Below are positions 1 through 12,750 of a stretch of 64,000 bases of DNA, piece by piece. The notes below the pieces were generated by a model, which did not search any database, had not been told where the DNA came from, and saw only the letters and a list, made by a program, of their open reading frames with translations. Within the stretch, counting starts at the first letter, position 1. Each line of letters starts with the position of its first letter. Source of the DNA: Galerina marginata. Its lineage: Eukaryota > Basidiomycota > Agaricomycetes > Agaricales > Galerinaceae. The DNA lies in the NCBI GenBank assembly GCA_023014335.1, contig JAECYW010000016.1, positions 868,001-932,000 of the forward strand. The letters run 5' to 3'. Both the position numbers and the translations under genes were made by a program.

Positions 1-3000
1 ATCACGGTGGACAGTAGTAGCAACGTTGAGATTGACAACGAGACTCCCAAAAGGAGCCATAGGTGATATTTCGTTATCCGGAAGATGGTCAATATATTTT
101 TGTAGTTTCATAGCTTTTTCAGGAAGATATCTTTCTATCTGAAATGACAATTCAGTAAAAATTTGAATAGAAAAGAATTAAAATTAGTTACGGCTTGTTT
201 TTGCCAGTCGAACACTTCTTTAAATAGACATTGAAGAGCATTATAACTTTCGTTATTGTCAATCAACTCCTTGGAAGCCCGTGGAATATAAGACCGAGGA
301 TTAGGCAATCTCTTGGCTCCCATTCTTTGGAGCTGAGAGGGTTCGATATCTCCTGGGGCTTTCTCTCCCTGATATTTCCAACTTTAATTGACCACAAAAT
401 GATTTACAAATAATGAAAAACGAACCTGGGTAGAGAAACGGTTGTAAAAGGTAAAATGGAGGCAGTCAAAAAGATGAAGGAGACCTTCTTCTGAAGTATC
501 GATGTCCTTAAAGTGATCAGGCCAAAGAATTTGAAGATTTGATACTAAGTTCTTTCGTAAATCCTGGGGCATTGTCGGAATAAGAAGAAGTAGCAGATCT
601 CCATGTTTGTCGTTGATCCTTAGAACTTTACTGAACAAAGGATTCATAACAAGATTGACAATCAAATTATGAAGAAATAACGTACTTCTCCAATATTGAA
701 GGATTAATACGAACAAATATGTCCTGAGATTCTCTTTTCCCAGTCTTGAGGAGATTCTTTACCTGCGGTTCAAGTTGCGTAAGAAATGAAGTCACTTATC
801 AGATATAAAACAATGCAGAGCTTACTAAAGCTTCAAACTCTTCTAAACTTTGCGCGATGGGAGCATTCTTTACTTTTCTTCGCTCATTGTCCGTGAATTC
901 CACTATCTCCAGGCGGTTGCCTTTAGGACCAACAAATTTAAGGTTTTCCTTGAGTTCAGGATCAAAATTGGTTTCTATGATGTGCAATTCCGGCAAGGGA
1001 AGGGGTGAACCAGCATTGACTTTCTCCCAATAGGCTGATTTCAACCTCAAGGGTATTTCAATGGAGGAGTCTGAGTCATAGTCAGTGCACGGTGATGGCG
1101 GACGTGAGTTTTCTGTCCTCCTTTCCAAGGGAATCCCAGATGGCCCGGAAAGCAATGTTCTACTTAGAATATGAAGGGGAAAAGCGTCTCCAAGTCCATT
1201 ATCTGGCCCTAAGCAGGCTGCCCAGGTGAGTGCGTTTCTTTCTGAAGAAATAGAGCTAATCGCAGATTAGCCAAAGACCCCAATGTTGCAAGACACGGAA
1301 CATACAGTTTTCTCAACGTCCGTAAAAAGAAAGTGCTGGCCTCAAGATTAGAGAAAAGAATCCGTTGTGGAAGTTTGTAAGCCTGAATAAGGGCAGGACA
1401 AAACAAAGAGGCCGAGGATAAAGGCCATCTTTTTCGCAAGACATCGATTCCTGGAATAACATTTTCAATTACAAGCTTTCCAAGAGGATGATCTAGAATT
1501 AACAAGGATGACTTTAATATCAAAGGTCCCAGAAAGAAGGACAAACCTGGACTTGGGTCGAGAAGAATTGCACAAACGGAGTCAATATCGGTTTCCGAAG
1601 TCCGAAAAAGCGCTGTCTTTTCTGAGGCTACAGCAGCCAGTAGGAGAAAATAAATAGAACCTGTTCTTTATCAGCAAGCAACCTCAATTTCTATGAAGGT
1701 TAAACTTACCAGCCTCCGCAAGCTTTGCGAAAGTTGTTCCTCCTCTTCTCCAATTCATGTAGTGACGGGATAACCCCGTATGCCCCAAATGTTTGGCTAC
1801 AACATCCTTAGGTGTAAAGGACGGGTTCATAGTAAGAATGCTGTTTGATAAGTTAGAAACATTAATAACTGAAAAGAGTTCAACGTACTTTTTGAATTTC
1901 GCTTCAAATTGGATGAAGTTAATCATGGACACAAAACTAATTCCATACTCAAGACTTTCTGAACGGCGGCACCGTTCAGCAAGAGCAGCCAGCGAGTCAT
2001 TGTGAAATGTTGTTTCTTGGGCAGCCCAGCTTTCGCCTTTGAAAAAGTTGTCGAATATGGAAACCAATGGACCGGATACAACCTTGTTGACATTATCAAC
2101 ACAAATTATACGAGCGAAAGTAGCCCTCATCCCCTCAGAGAGCCCCCATGACAATGCGGATGTCCCCTTGACCCAAGCCTTTTTGTCGTTCTTAAGCACC
2201 CGGCCACCGCGTTGTGCAGAGGACTTCTTTAGTTTTGAAGAAGGAAGGCAAATTGTCAGGGAAGCAGGAGCTGTTGGGACAGTGACAGGCGGGCACGAGC
2301 TAGAGGAACCTGTCTCTGATTCTGAAGAACCGGTTTCTGATTCTGAAGAACCCATCTCTGATTCTGAAGAACCTTTGTCATCAAGTCCTTAGTATCTTAT
2401 AACAGTTGGAAATAAGATAGTACAAACTTGAGGGACTTTCGCTTTCGCTTGAGCAATGGAAGTCAGACTCCGAGTAAACTTGTTCTCCAGGCAACTCCTT
2501 TGGCTTCAAAGGGGGGACACGTATTTTTAAGACAATAGGTGCCAGGGGGGGAGAAGTTGTAAGGACCCCCCCCGAACCAGACGCGCCAATCCCTGATTCA
2601 GAATTGTTGGGGCATTTTTCCGGGGGGCAACAACTTTTGCCCAAGGGGCTGAAGCCAAATGTGCTATTAGACACCGAGTTACCATCTATATCTGTAGATG
2701 GTAGCGCTGAAGCACAGTGCAAAATATTAGTTTGTTTGGATAATGGAAAGATAAATGTACTTACAAGGATTTGTGCCCAAGTTGCGATTTTCATGTACTC
2801 GCTCCCCTGGGATATCACCAAGGCGTTCATCCCCACCCCTGCATTCGTTGTTGCCAATATCTGACAATGAAGAAATGAGTATTGGGGCCCACCTTCAATC
2901 TGCAGCTGTAGTACATACTTTTCTCCGGTGCGTTCTCTCCTTGGTTTGGCTGACGACCCACCGCAATCTGAGAATACTGATTCAAGTTAGAATTTATGCT

Positions 3001-3383
3001 GCTGGAACAAGGATGATCCCCAGCCATACCTCTTGCTGGCTGGGTCCAGTGTCGCCCAATCCAGTCAATAAAACCCCGGGGTCAACTTGTGATACAGACC
3101 CAGGGCTCTCCAACGACATGCCGACACCATTTGAGTTGGATAAAGAAGAATAAGAAGCCAGAGAAGCAGCAGTAGACCCTTGCCCCAGTCCGGCGACGCA
3201 GTTGGAGAGTGAGTTCGAGATTGAGTGCACAACATTGGGGTTGGGAATGTCTGGCCGGTTCTGGTAGTAGCGTGTGGCCAGCTGTAAAACTTCAAGCTCC
3301 TCCCGGGTAACCAAGAGTTGGATGGGTGGATGGACAGATGGATTATCACCAGCGCGGTCTGTATCATGCATCCCCCAGGACAT
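1..3383 (-). CDS. Multi-exon protein of unknown function, 3' end beyond the window
   Basis: A run of open segments on the minus strand (about 3383-3010, 2994-2913, 2872-2763, 2722-2400, 2387-1712, 1544-1220, 1155-826 and further down to the left edge) is separated by short stretches with GT-AG borders, so I read them as exons of one gene starting at the ATG at 3383. I see no catalytic motif. The middle part is acidic and Ser-rich (three SSESETG units near 2310-2380) and is followed by a more globular stretch around 1712-2250 that includes the local motif SRHYMNWRRGG. The layout resembles lineage-specific agaric genes of unknown role. Some joins could not be made in frame by eye, notably between 2400 and 2387, so two adjacent genes or a partly decayed gene are possible. 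The C-terminus lies outside the window. Confidence 0.45.
2309..2380 (-). repeat. 24 bp coding tandem repeat, three units
   Basis: Three consecutive 24 bp units, each encoding a Gly-Ser-Ser-Glu-Ser-Glu-(Thr/Met)-Gly type peptide, sit inside an exon of the unknown gene. Units differ by a few bases. A length-variable acidic linker is likely. Confidence 0.85.
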
Positions 3384-3699
3384 TAATACAAAGTTAAGCC
3401 AGCCGTACGCATTCTCTACGAATATAGGCTACGACGCAGCTATAGCTATATGTTTCCCACGGGCATTCAACATAACGGATTCTCCACCCGGTAAGGTATT
3501 GTGAACGAACTTGAGGGTCAACTTAACTACTTCACTTCTTTAGCTTCTGTAAGACCACACCACTTTACCTATCAATCTGCAAGCAAAAAAAATGATGAAA
3601 ACAATTATGGATTCTCAGTACTTATTTACTGTGTCTTTACCCCGGATGACTCCCCATCCGTTGTGTGAGTAGGGGTCGATATGCGGGTATACAAGCTTT
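3384..3699. other. Intergenic, no gene seen
   Basis: About 315 bp between the first ATG of the leftmost gene and the decayed tail of the next locus. No coding, RNA or repeat signal recognised. Confidence 0.5.
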
Positions 3700-6592
3700 A
3701 GTAAGATCCTCTCCAGAGATACCATGCTACACCTTTATCGTGCACTCGCCGCCGAACTGGAAGGATGAACTCAATGTAATAGATGACACCTCCGTAGTAT
3801 GGGTTTTGGCCAGCGACTTGTACTGAGAGCGCCGCCAATCGTCTTCCTCTAGATGGACTTGAGCACCAGGTCATCCCCCAAGCTGTTGAGGATGACAAGT
3901 TGGATGCCGAACCAGCGGTCAAGCAAGTATGCGACAGAAGTGGGCGGGATTAACCGACGGTGTAGCCAACTCCACAACTTCAACGACGTCTGGCATCGGA
4001 TGAGTAGCATTGGAGAGGGCGATGTTGATCTGGGAAAGGTTGATGCTGGACTGAGAACCTTCGGAAAACAAGGAGCCATCGGATGCGGAAAGAGGCGATG
4101 CGGAAAGAGGCGGTGTGTCACCTCCCGAACTCGAGGTGCAGGTGCTTGAAAGAGATTGAGTAGCAGGGCCAGGTCTGGAGAAAACAGGGACGTCTAAAAA
4201 GAACGGTTAGTGCATTGAGAAACAAAGGATAATATGAGGACATACCAGCACTGGTAAGGTCCTCTCCGTCAGCAATAAAGCAGCTCTTCCAAACTCTGCC
4301 TCTCCAAAGGGCCATGTTGCGCCTTGATCATGTGCTCGCCACTGAACCGGAAGGACGAAGTCGATGCAATAGACGGCTTCTCAATGATGCGGCCTTGTCG
4401 AGCGACTCATACTGATCTTGAGCTTTATGATTGACAGCTGCATGCTTGCGTTTCTCGACACGGACACATGGAGAAGCCTCGATGATGGAACCGACAGAAC
4501 GATGGCAAACATGACCGCCACCCAGCATCTGTCAAGAAAGAAAAGAAATCAGCAAAAGTAAAGGTAAGAACACAAAAATTGGGCTTACACTGATCATCAT
4601 ATCATCTTCTCTCATAGGACTATGAACACTATTTTGGCTGAGAACAGAAAGAGGGCGGAACTGATTAGGAGGGAGCACGCCACCCTGGAAAAAATGCAAA
4701 AAGTCGTCGCTGAAAACCGAATCAGACGAAACAGAAGACAGACGACCAGTCTTCTCAAACAGCGAATCCATCGACGACCTGGTACTTGTCAATAATAGAA
4801 TTATAACCAAAGTTCTCCTGCAAAGCACTAGCACTCCCAGAAGGAGAGGCCGAGATGGAAGTCAGAGGAGCCTGGGTCTCGAACATCTTGTCTCCAAACC
4901 TAGGTCGGCCAAGGTGCATACCGGAAAAGTCACTCACGACCGAGTCGACAGACTGGTCCCTGCGATGCCTGGCCACCGAGCTCGAGCTGGCCGTCGAGTC
5001 ATTGCGGCAATGTCCAAAGCTGTGGTTGTACAAACTGATAGGTGGGGCTTGCAACGAGATGGACATGTTGGATTCAAAACGACAATGTCCACGAGCACCA
5101 TTCTGCTGTGGGCGGAAGTAGAAGCTGGAGGCGTCCAACTCGACACGACGACGGGGTTTGTTGGCCAAATACGCAAACGTGTCATCTACAGACATTGACA
5201 TTGAGATGGACGTCATGTTTTCAGACGATGGCCGCTCTCACAGGCTGGGAAGTCCATAGTTGAAAGAATCATTAGACCTAGAGTTGATGACGCGGCCATA
5301 GGACGAGACGGACGCAATGCTGAACGCCGACTTGTGGCGACGATGGGGCGCACGATGACCAGTGGCAACAGAGGCAACAACCACAGGAGGAGGGTAGAAC
5401 GCCGGATGCTCATCGCTGAACTTGATTCCGCACCTGTCTTGTAGATGGCCTTCTCCTCTTCTCCTGTGCCAACTGGTGGGTGCTGGAATCCAAAATAACA
5501 CGAGGCTTTTCAGCAGCAGGAACATCTTCCTGTAGATGACTTGAGGATCGACCAGAGATAGAGCGAACATGCGACGGAGGCAAGATGATATCCGACAGCG
5601 TAAGCTCCTTCTCCTCCTTGGGCAGTGACTTGGACGACGCTACGCCTGGAAGGCCGCCAAACCTGAAAGAAGTGTTGAGCTCTCCATCTGAGGTGCGCAA
5701 CAAAGTTGACGCCGCCAATGAGGGCTTCAAACTGGGGGACGGACACTCCTGCAACATAATATTGTGGCCATTGTCGGCGGTATTATTGCTGCCCAGACTA
5801 TCTGAACCTTGAAGAACAGTCGGCTCCTTGACGTCAACGATCCTCGACGCAGAGAACATATTGAAATGCAATGACTTGCTCTCCTGCTGGCTCCGGCTCT
5901 CCGCTGAGCCCGAACACGTCTTCTCCATCAAGCTCAGCCCAGACATCTTCCACATCCGCAAGCTGCTCCTCGCCACACCCATCAAACCCAGCACTACTCC
6001 CCTCACTCCCAGTGCTCTCAGCATCCATCGCCATCCTAAAGTCCACCAGCAGCTCCGGCACTGGCACAGGCGGTACATCCACCAACACCAAAGTCATACC
6101 ACAAATCCAGCTTTGCAGGCGTCTTAAACGCGTTCTCCAGCTGCTCGACAAAGCTCTGGTGGTCCGACCCACCCAACTTGTTCAGTTTCTTCAGCTCGCC
6201 CTTAAAATCAAACGACTTCTTCGTGTCCCCTTCCTCCGACATGGTAAAATTGGAGATATTGTCGATCTCAAGATGATTATCCTGCTCGTCAATGAGCGCC
6301 GCGCGAAAGACGGGCGGGGACAGGTTGAGCTCAAATGGCGGGAGGAGGTCCGAACGGGCGAGCTCGACCTCCATCGACGTACTGTCTCCAAGCTCAGCCC
6401 CAATCTCGTCCACATCCTGAATGTCAACCTCCATCCCCCGCCCCTGCTCATCCCTACTCCCACCAACCCTGCCCCGCTCCTCACCCGCCGACAAAATTTG
6501 AACCCTCAACTCATCCGGCACATCCGAATGCGGATCCGACGCATCCAGTGGCTCCTGATAGCACGATACATCCGACCGGCCCAGGACAGTCT
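3700..6592 (-). pseudogene. Decayed Ser-rich conserved agaric gene
   Basis: Minus-strand segments follow in the order expected for one long low-complexity protein: near 6521-6100 a segment with SFVEQLENAF; near 5760-5530 NTSFRFGGLP and SDIILPPSH; near 5490-5240 FYPPP and SIASVSSYGRV; near 5200-4760 SMSVDDTFAYLANKPRRRV; then LPPNQFRPLSVLSQNSVHS and ASPCVRVEKRKH. I recognise this as an uncharacterised family conserved in Agaricomycetes. It is broken: an in-frame TGA stands right after the NYGLPSL motif near 5246 although the same frame continues with ERPSSEN and the VDDTFAYL block; the frame shifts by one near 4775 between the SIIDKYQ and SMDSLF motifs; and further frame changes are needed near 6090, 5930 and 5460. 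The 5' end is cut at about 6592, where the HEAT array begins. I see no function. Confidence 0.6.
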
Positions 6593-8776
6593 AGCCAACG
6601 ACTTGACCTCAACTTCACTAACATTCACAAACATCGGGGTCGTTGTTATCTAGGAAGGAAATCTGAGGGAAGGCAGGGCGATTGAGTCTCGGAAGTCAGC
6701 TGCGGGGTCATCAGTGTTATTCAAACGAGAAATGTCATTTTACTCACCATACTCGGACAGTTTCGTCGAAGACCCCACTCCAAGCTGACGAGCAAGCTTG
6801 TTGTCCTGACTGAGGAGCGCGATGACAATCGGAATTGCACAAGTGATGGACTCTCGGTACTCGACTAGAAGATGCTCGTCAGTGACCTTTCACTGGCAGG
6901 TCGAAAAATTATAAATCGTACCATGTTTTGATGGTATCAATAAGGAATCATTTGGCGAACATTGTTGTCCTTGTCGCTAGGAAGGCCAATGATCCCAGAA
7001 ACAGTATTGAGAATGCTCTTTCAAAGCTCCACTAAGATGCTCGTCAGTGACATTCAGATGAGGAAGAGGAGTGATATTTACGCTGTTCAGATAATTTTAC
7101 TGACGAGTCTGTACCTGCCTGACAAAACGTCCTTATCCTTTGCAAGTAGGAGGGCAACGATGTGGGGAATGGGCCCACGAAGCACTCCTGGAACATTCAT
7201 TAAATAAAGTTTGGACCACACAATGAACTGCCTTCCTTACCTTGCTCTGATAATCTCGCTACCAAATCTGCACCAATCTTACGGACACTGCTGCTCCAGT
7301 TGTTGAGTAAGGTTTCAATTTGGGGAGTAACACTCTCAATTGAGTATCGAACTTCGGCTAGAAAGAAAACTTAATTAATGAGGTTCGAGCGAGAAAGCAA
7401 AATATTTCACCATGCTTCGAGAGTATCAACATCGAATCTCTAGCTGCCTTACAAACATCGTTGTCGTCCTTCTGGAGGAATTCGACGATTTGAGGAACAG
7501 CACTCACAACGGAGTCTCGAAATGCGGCTAGAACACTAGTTAGACATGTTCAAAGTGAAAGGTGGAGAACGTACCATTCTCAGATGGGTTTCACCAGTGA
7601 ATATACGCCAGCCTCACAAACAGCGCAGGTACCATTGCCGAAAAAAGTGATGACTTGAGGAATGGCAAGCCTGACGGAATCCTGGAACTCGGCTATGACG
7701 CTCATCAGCAAAATTCATTCTGGGAAATGAGATATAGCCTACCGTGCTCCAAGAGTTTTAACAATGAATCTGTTCCCATCTTACAAACGTCGCTGTCCTT
7801 ATCACTGAGGAGGATGATAATTCGTGGGACGGCGTTCCGCAAAGAGTCTTGAAGTCCAGCTAGAGGACTCATCAACGACGTTCGATAAATAATATACCTT
7901 GTTCCAACAATTTCAGTAATGAATTCGAATGTCCTTGTCTTTATTTTCGAGAAGAGGAATAACGTGAGGAATGGTGTTTTGAATGGGTACTGGAAATTCT
8001 GCTAAAACAACAATCAGCTACGAATGTTAACACCAGGTAGTTAGATATCTTACGGTGCGGGGAACGGCGCTTAGAATAGGCACTCGAAAGTCAGCTACAA
8101 GTACGAAGTTCCTCAGCGACGTATCTAGACTAAACATGAGCCTGAGGCACTTACCTTGCTCCGAAAATTTCTCGAGAGCACGGGCACTAGCCTGACGAAC
8201 AGCTGATACACTGTCACCAAGTAAAGCAACTACGTGAGGAATGCCAGGCCCAATGGCTCGGAACATGGCTACGATAGAATGATGGTCAGTAATGTTGAGA
8301 TACAAAGGTCAGGCAGCCTACCGTGGTCTGAAAGCTTCGCCAACGACTCTGCACCTCCTTGACAAACATCCTTGTCCTTATCGCCAAGGAGGGTGATGAT
8401 ATTGGGAATAGGTTGGTTAATGAATGGCACCCGCACTACGAATGTCCTTGTTGCTATGGTTGAGGAGCATAATAATTTGAGGAATAGCATCCGGAAAGGG
8501 ACCTTCGGACCTTGAAGCTCAGCTAGAATATTAATGACAGTCAGTCAAGGAATGTGGATGAAAGTTAAGACATACATTGACCAGACAATTTTGCTAACGC
8601 ATTCGGTACCCACTTGACGAAAGCACTTGTTACTGTCACCGAGGAGGGCAATAATCTTAGAAATTGCATTGGCGCTTCCAATCAAAGCTCAGAGGTCAGC
8701 TGAGATTCTCGTCTGTGCTTGAATTGACTAGAAAACCTATCATTCTCACCTTGCTTTGACAGGTTCACCACTAAAC
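6590..8776 (-). pseudogene. Outer copy of tandem HEAT-repeat array, degraded
   Basis: About fifteen exon-sized units, each matching one HEAT repeat, are separated by about 50-60 bp introns. The block is a diverged copy of the array that follows: exon and intron sequence from 6.6-8.0 kb aligns with 8.8-10.2 kb, 8.06-8.44 kb with 11.0-11.4 kb, and 8.53-8.76 kb with 12.5-12.74 kb. It has lost about 0.8 kb at about 8055 and more near 8440. Several units are frameshifted, for example the leftmost at about 6620-6699, where a stop follows soon after the FRDSIA motif. I infer that this copy no longer gives a full reading frame. It could still act as a 3' tail of the array transcript. Confidence 0.7.
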
Positions 8777-11700
8777 TTCACGAACATCGGGCTCGCCGTT
8801 ATCCAGCAAGGCGACAATCTGCGGGATGGCAGGTGCGATGGAGTCTCGGAAGTCAGCTGCAGGGGTCGTTAGCAGTATTCAAACGAGGCAATAACATTCT
8901 ACGTACCATACTCCGATAGCCTTGCCAACGAGTTCGCTCCGAGCTTACGAGCATGCTTGTCGTCTTGACTGAGAAGCGCAATGACAGTAGGAATCGCAGT
9001 CCCAATGGGTTCTCGGAACTCAACTAGAAAACGCTCGTTAGAGACCTTTCAGCTCAAAAAAGCAGAAATCGTACCATGTTTTGAGAGTGTGAATAAGGAA
9101 TCTGCACCCGTCTGGCGAACGCTGTTGTCCTTGTCGCTGAGAAGGCCGATGATCTCAGGAATAGCACTGAGAATGGGCTCTCGAAGCTCCCCTAAGACGC
9201 TCGTCAGAGATATTCAGATGAACATGAGAAGTGATATTTACTTTGCATAGATAATTTCACTAATGAGTCCGTACCGGCCTGACAGACATCTTTGTTCTTG
9301 GAGCACAGGAGCGCAACAATGTGGGGAACGGGTCCTCGAAGCGCTCCTGGAACACTCGTCAGCAGAGTTCAGACCACACAATCGACAACATTACCTTGCT
9401 CTGATAATCTTGCATACAAATCTGCACCAATCTTACGGACGCCAATACTCCAGTTGCTGAGCAAGGTCATGATCTGGAGAGTAACACTCTCAATCGAGTC
9501 TCGAACTTCGACTAGAAAGAGGACTTAATTAATGAGGTTCGAGCGAGAAGGCTAAATATTTTACCTTGCTCTGAGAGTTTCAACAATGAATCTCTAGCTG
9601 CCTTACAAACGTCATCATCATAGTGCTGGAGGAGTCCGATGATTTGAGGAACAGCACTTGCAACGGAGTTTTGAAATACGGCTGGAACACTAATTAGCCG
9701 TGTTCAAAACGAAAGGCGGAGGTCGCACCATTCTCGGATAGTTTCACCAGTGAATGTACGCTAGCCTCTCGAACAGCGCAAGTGCCGTCGCCGAGCAAAG
9801 CGATGATTTGAGGAATGGAAAGCTTGACAGAATCCTGGAGCTCCGCTGTAATGTGCATCAGCCATACTCAATCTGGGAAATAAAATATATCTCACCGTGC
9901 TCTGAGAGTATTAACAACGAATCTGCCCCAACCTTACGGACATCACTGTCCTTGTCACCGAGGAGGACGACAATTTGAGGGACGGCGATCCGCAAGGAGT
10001 TTCGAAGGCCAACTAAAAACTCGTAAATGACGTTCAGATCACAAAATCAAATAGTATACCTTGTTCTGACAATTTCAACAACGAATTGACACAAATGGCA
10101 CGAATGTCTTTATAGTTGTTTTCGAGGAGAGGAATAATTTGAGGAATGGGGTTTTGAATGGGTACTCGAAATTCAGCTAAAACAACAATTAGCTACAAAT
10201 GTCACCGTGTAGTTAAATATCTTACCGTGCTCGGAAAACTTTCCTAATGCATCTGCACCAGCTTGACGAACATCTTTGACACTGTCCTTGAGAAGGGCAA
10301 CGACACCTGGGACGGAGAGCACGATAGACCTTCGGAACTCAGCTAAAATACAAAAATAATCAGCAAGATCCAAACCCGAAAGCTAGGTGGCTTACCCAGT
10401 TTTGTGACTGAATCTGTACCTGCCTTCCGGAGAATGCTGGTGCTGTTGGAGAGTAGGGCCACAATCTGAGGAACGGCTTGGCCGATAGGTCCTCGAAATT
10501 CGGCTGCAAATTGTACTCCACATTAGTAACGTTTAGGTAACAAAAAGTAGTAACTATAAGTCATACCTTGTTCTGCCAGTTTTGCCAATGAAGCTGCGCC
10601 TGTCTTACAGACAAACCAATCTCGGTCACTCAGGAGAGAGATAAGCTTTGAAACGGCAAGCCTGATGGGCTCTCGGTATTCAGCTGAGAAAATCATGAGG
10701 TATAATGAAGACTAGGAGGTTGGAGAACATACCGTGCACGGATAGCCCCGCAAATAACTCGGCAGCCGTTTGACGAACATCCTTGTCCTTGTAGCTCAGG
10801 AGACTGGCGATCTCAGAGACGACAAGCCCGATCGATTGTCGGAACTCCACTAACGTGCTTATTAGCGATGCTCAAACCAGAAAACCACTGGCTGGCTGCT
10901 TACCATGTCCCGACAGCTTTGCTAAGCAATCTGCACCAGCTTGACGAACATCGTCGGCCGCATTGTTGAGGAAAGCGATGATCTGTGGAATCGCGCTCCG
11001 AATAGGTTCTTGAAACTCGGCTGCAAGTACGACGGTCCTCAGTGACGTATTTAGACTAAAAGCACGAGGTACTTACCTTGCTCTGAAATTTTCTCGAGAC
11101 CCAGCGCACTAGCCTGACGAACAGACGATATGTTGTCACCGAGCAAGGCAACAACCCGAGGAATACCCGGTCCAATAGAGGCCCGGAACCCGACTACAAT
11201 ACAACGCTCATCAGCAACGTTCAGCTGAGAAGATTAGACTGCCTACCATGTTCCAAAAGTTTAGCCAACGACTCTGCAGCCCCTTGACGAACATCCTTGT
11301 CCTTATCGCCAAGAAGGGAGATGATATCAGGAATGGCCCTCTGAATTTGCTCTTGAAATTGAGCTGGAAGGAAGACAGTTTATCAACGATGTCCATAGCA
11401 CAAACTTCGCGATCTTACCTTGATGCAGTAACTTTGATACTGAGCTTTCGTTCCCTAGACGAGCAAACCAAGAATTGCTGCTGAGCAGGTCGACGATCTG
11501 GGGCATGGCGGGTTCGATAGATTCTCGGAACTCGGCTAGAATGCGTATTCGTCATCGAGGTTCAGACCTGAAATTTTTGGAATGGCTTACTAAGTTCTGA
11601 CAGTTGTACCAGTGATTCCGCAGCTGCCAAACGAACGCCGTTCTCCGAGTTGCTGAGGAGGTTGATTATTTGAGGAATGGTATTTTGTATAGGCTCCTGA

Positions 11701-12750
11701 TATTCGGCTAGAACATCGTCAGTAATATTACGAACAGAGATGAGTTAGATGGCTTTACGTCTCTCTGAAATCTTCACCAAAGCAAGTGCTCCAGCTTGAC
11801 GAACGGACCAGGATAAGTCACCGAGCAAAGCAGCGACTTGAGGAATGGTGGAGCCAATGGACTCTTGGAACCTGGCTATAAACCGACAAATGGTGATTAG
11901 CGAGATTCAACTAGAAATCGAGGTATTTGTAATTACCACATTCCGATAGCTTCATTAATAGGTTCTGACGAAATTCCTTGTCCTGGTCACTGAGGAACGC
12001 AACGAACTTTGGATTAGCGAGGTCCATTGATTCCTGCAAACCGACTGCAAGGTATGTTAACGGTGTTATGGACACGAATGTTGAGTATTTTACCTTCTTC
12101 TGCCAGTTGTATTAACAATTTAGCCACTGTCTTGCGAACGTCGATGTCCATGTCGTCGGGCAGGGCAATGATCTGTGGCATGAATGCTTGAATGGATGGT
12201 TGAATCGCGACTACAATCTTCCGATTAGCGGCCACCACTTGGAAGTCAAAAACAAAGGAATGCCATACCCGGGTCGGATAGTACTGCTAACAAATCCGCA
12301 GCTGTCTGAGAAACACCATTGGTCCTGGAATTGAGGAGAGCAACAATCCGGGGAATGGAATTTCCAATAGACTCTTCAAGGTCGGCTAACATCCTCGTGG
12401 TTAGCGGAGACCAGCCAGGCTCAGAAAGCTAAATGGATATCTTGCCTTGCTTCGACAGATTGGTCAATGAATGTGCACCCGCAATACGAATATCCTTGTG
12501 GCTATGACTGAGGAGTCGGGCAAGAAGTGTGGACAAAAATCAAGACATATGTTGGCTGCACAATTTTGCTAACGATTCGGTACCTGCTTGACGGAGGTTC
12601 TTGTTGCTGTCACCGAGGAGGCTAATAATCTTAGAGATGGCATTGGCGCTCCCAATCGAGGCTTGGAGGTCGGCTGAGATTCTCGTCAGTCGATTGCGCG
12701 TAGAACTAGAGAACCTATCACTTTACCTTGCTTCGATAAATTCACCACTA
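6590..12750. repeat. Tandem segmental duplication within the HEAT array
   Basis: Two blocks, about 6590-8776 and 8777-12750, share order and sequence of both exons and introns, with an offset of about 2.16 kb at the left end. Matching intron strings, such as those near 7375 and 9525 that both contain TTAATTAATGAGGTTCGAGC, show a DNA-level duplication and not just repeat similarity. The shorter block carries deletions. Confidence 0.85.

Noticed and set aside
5871..6653. 260-codon plus-strand frame
   Set aside because: Low-complexity Pro/Ser/Arg reading opposite recognisable minus-strand family motifs.
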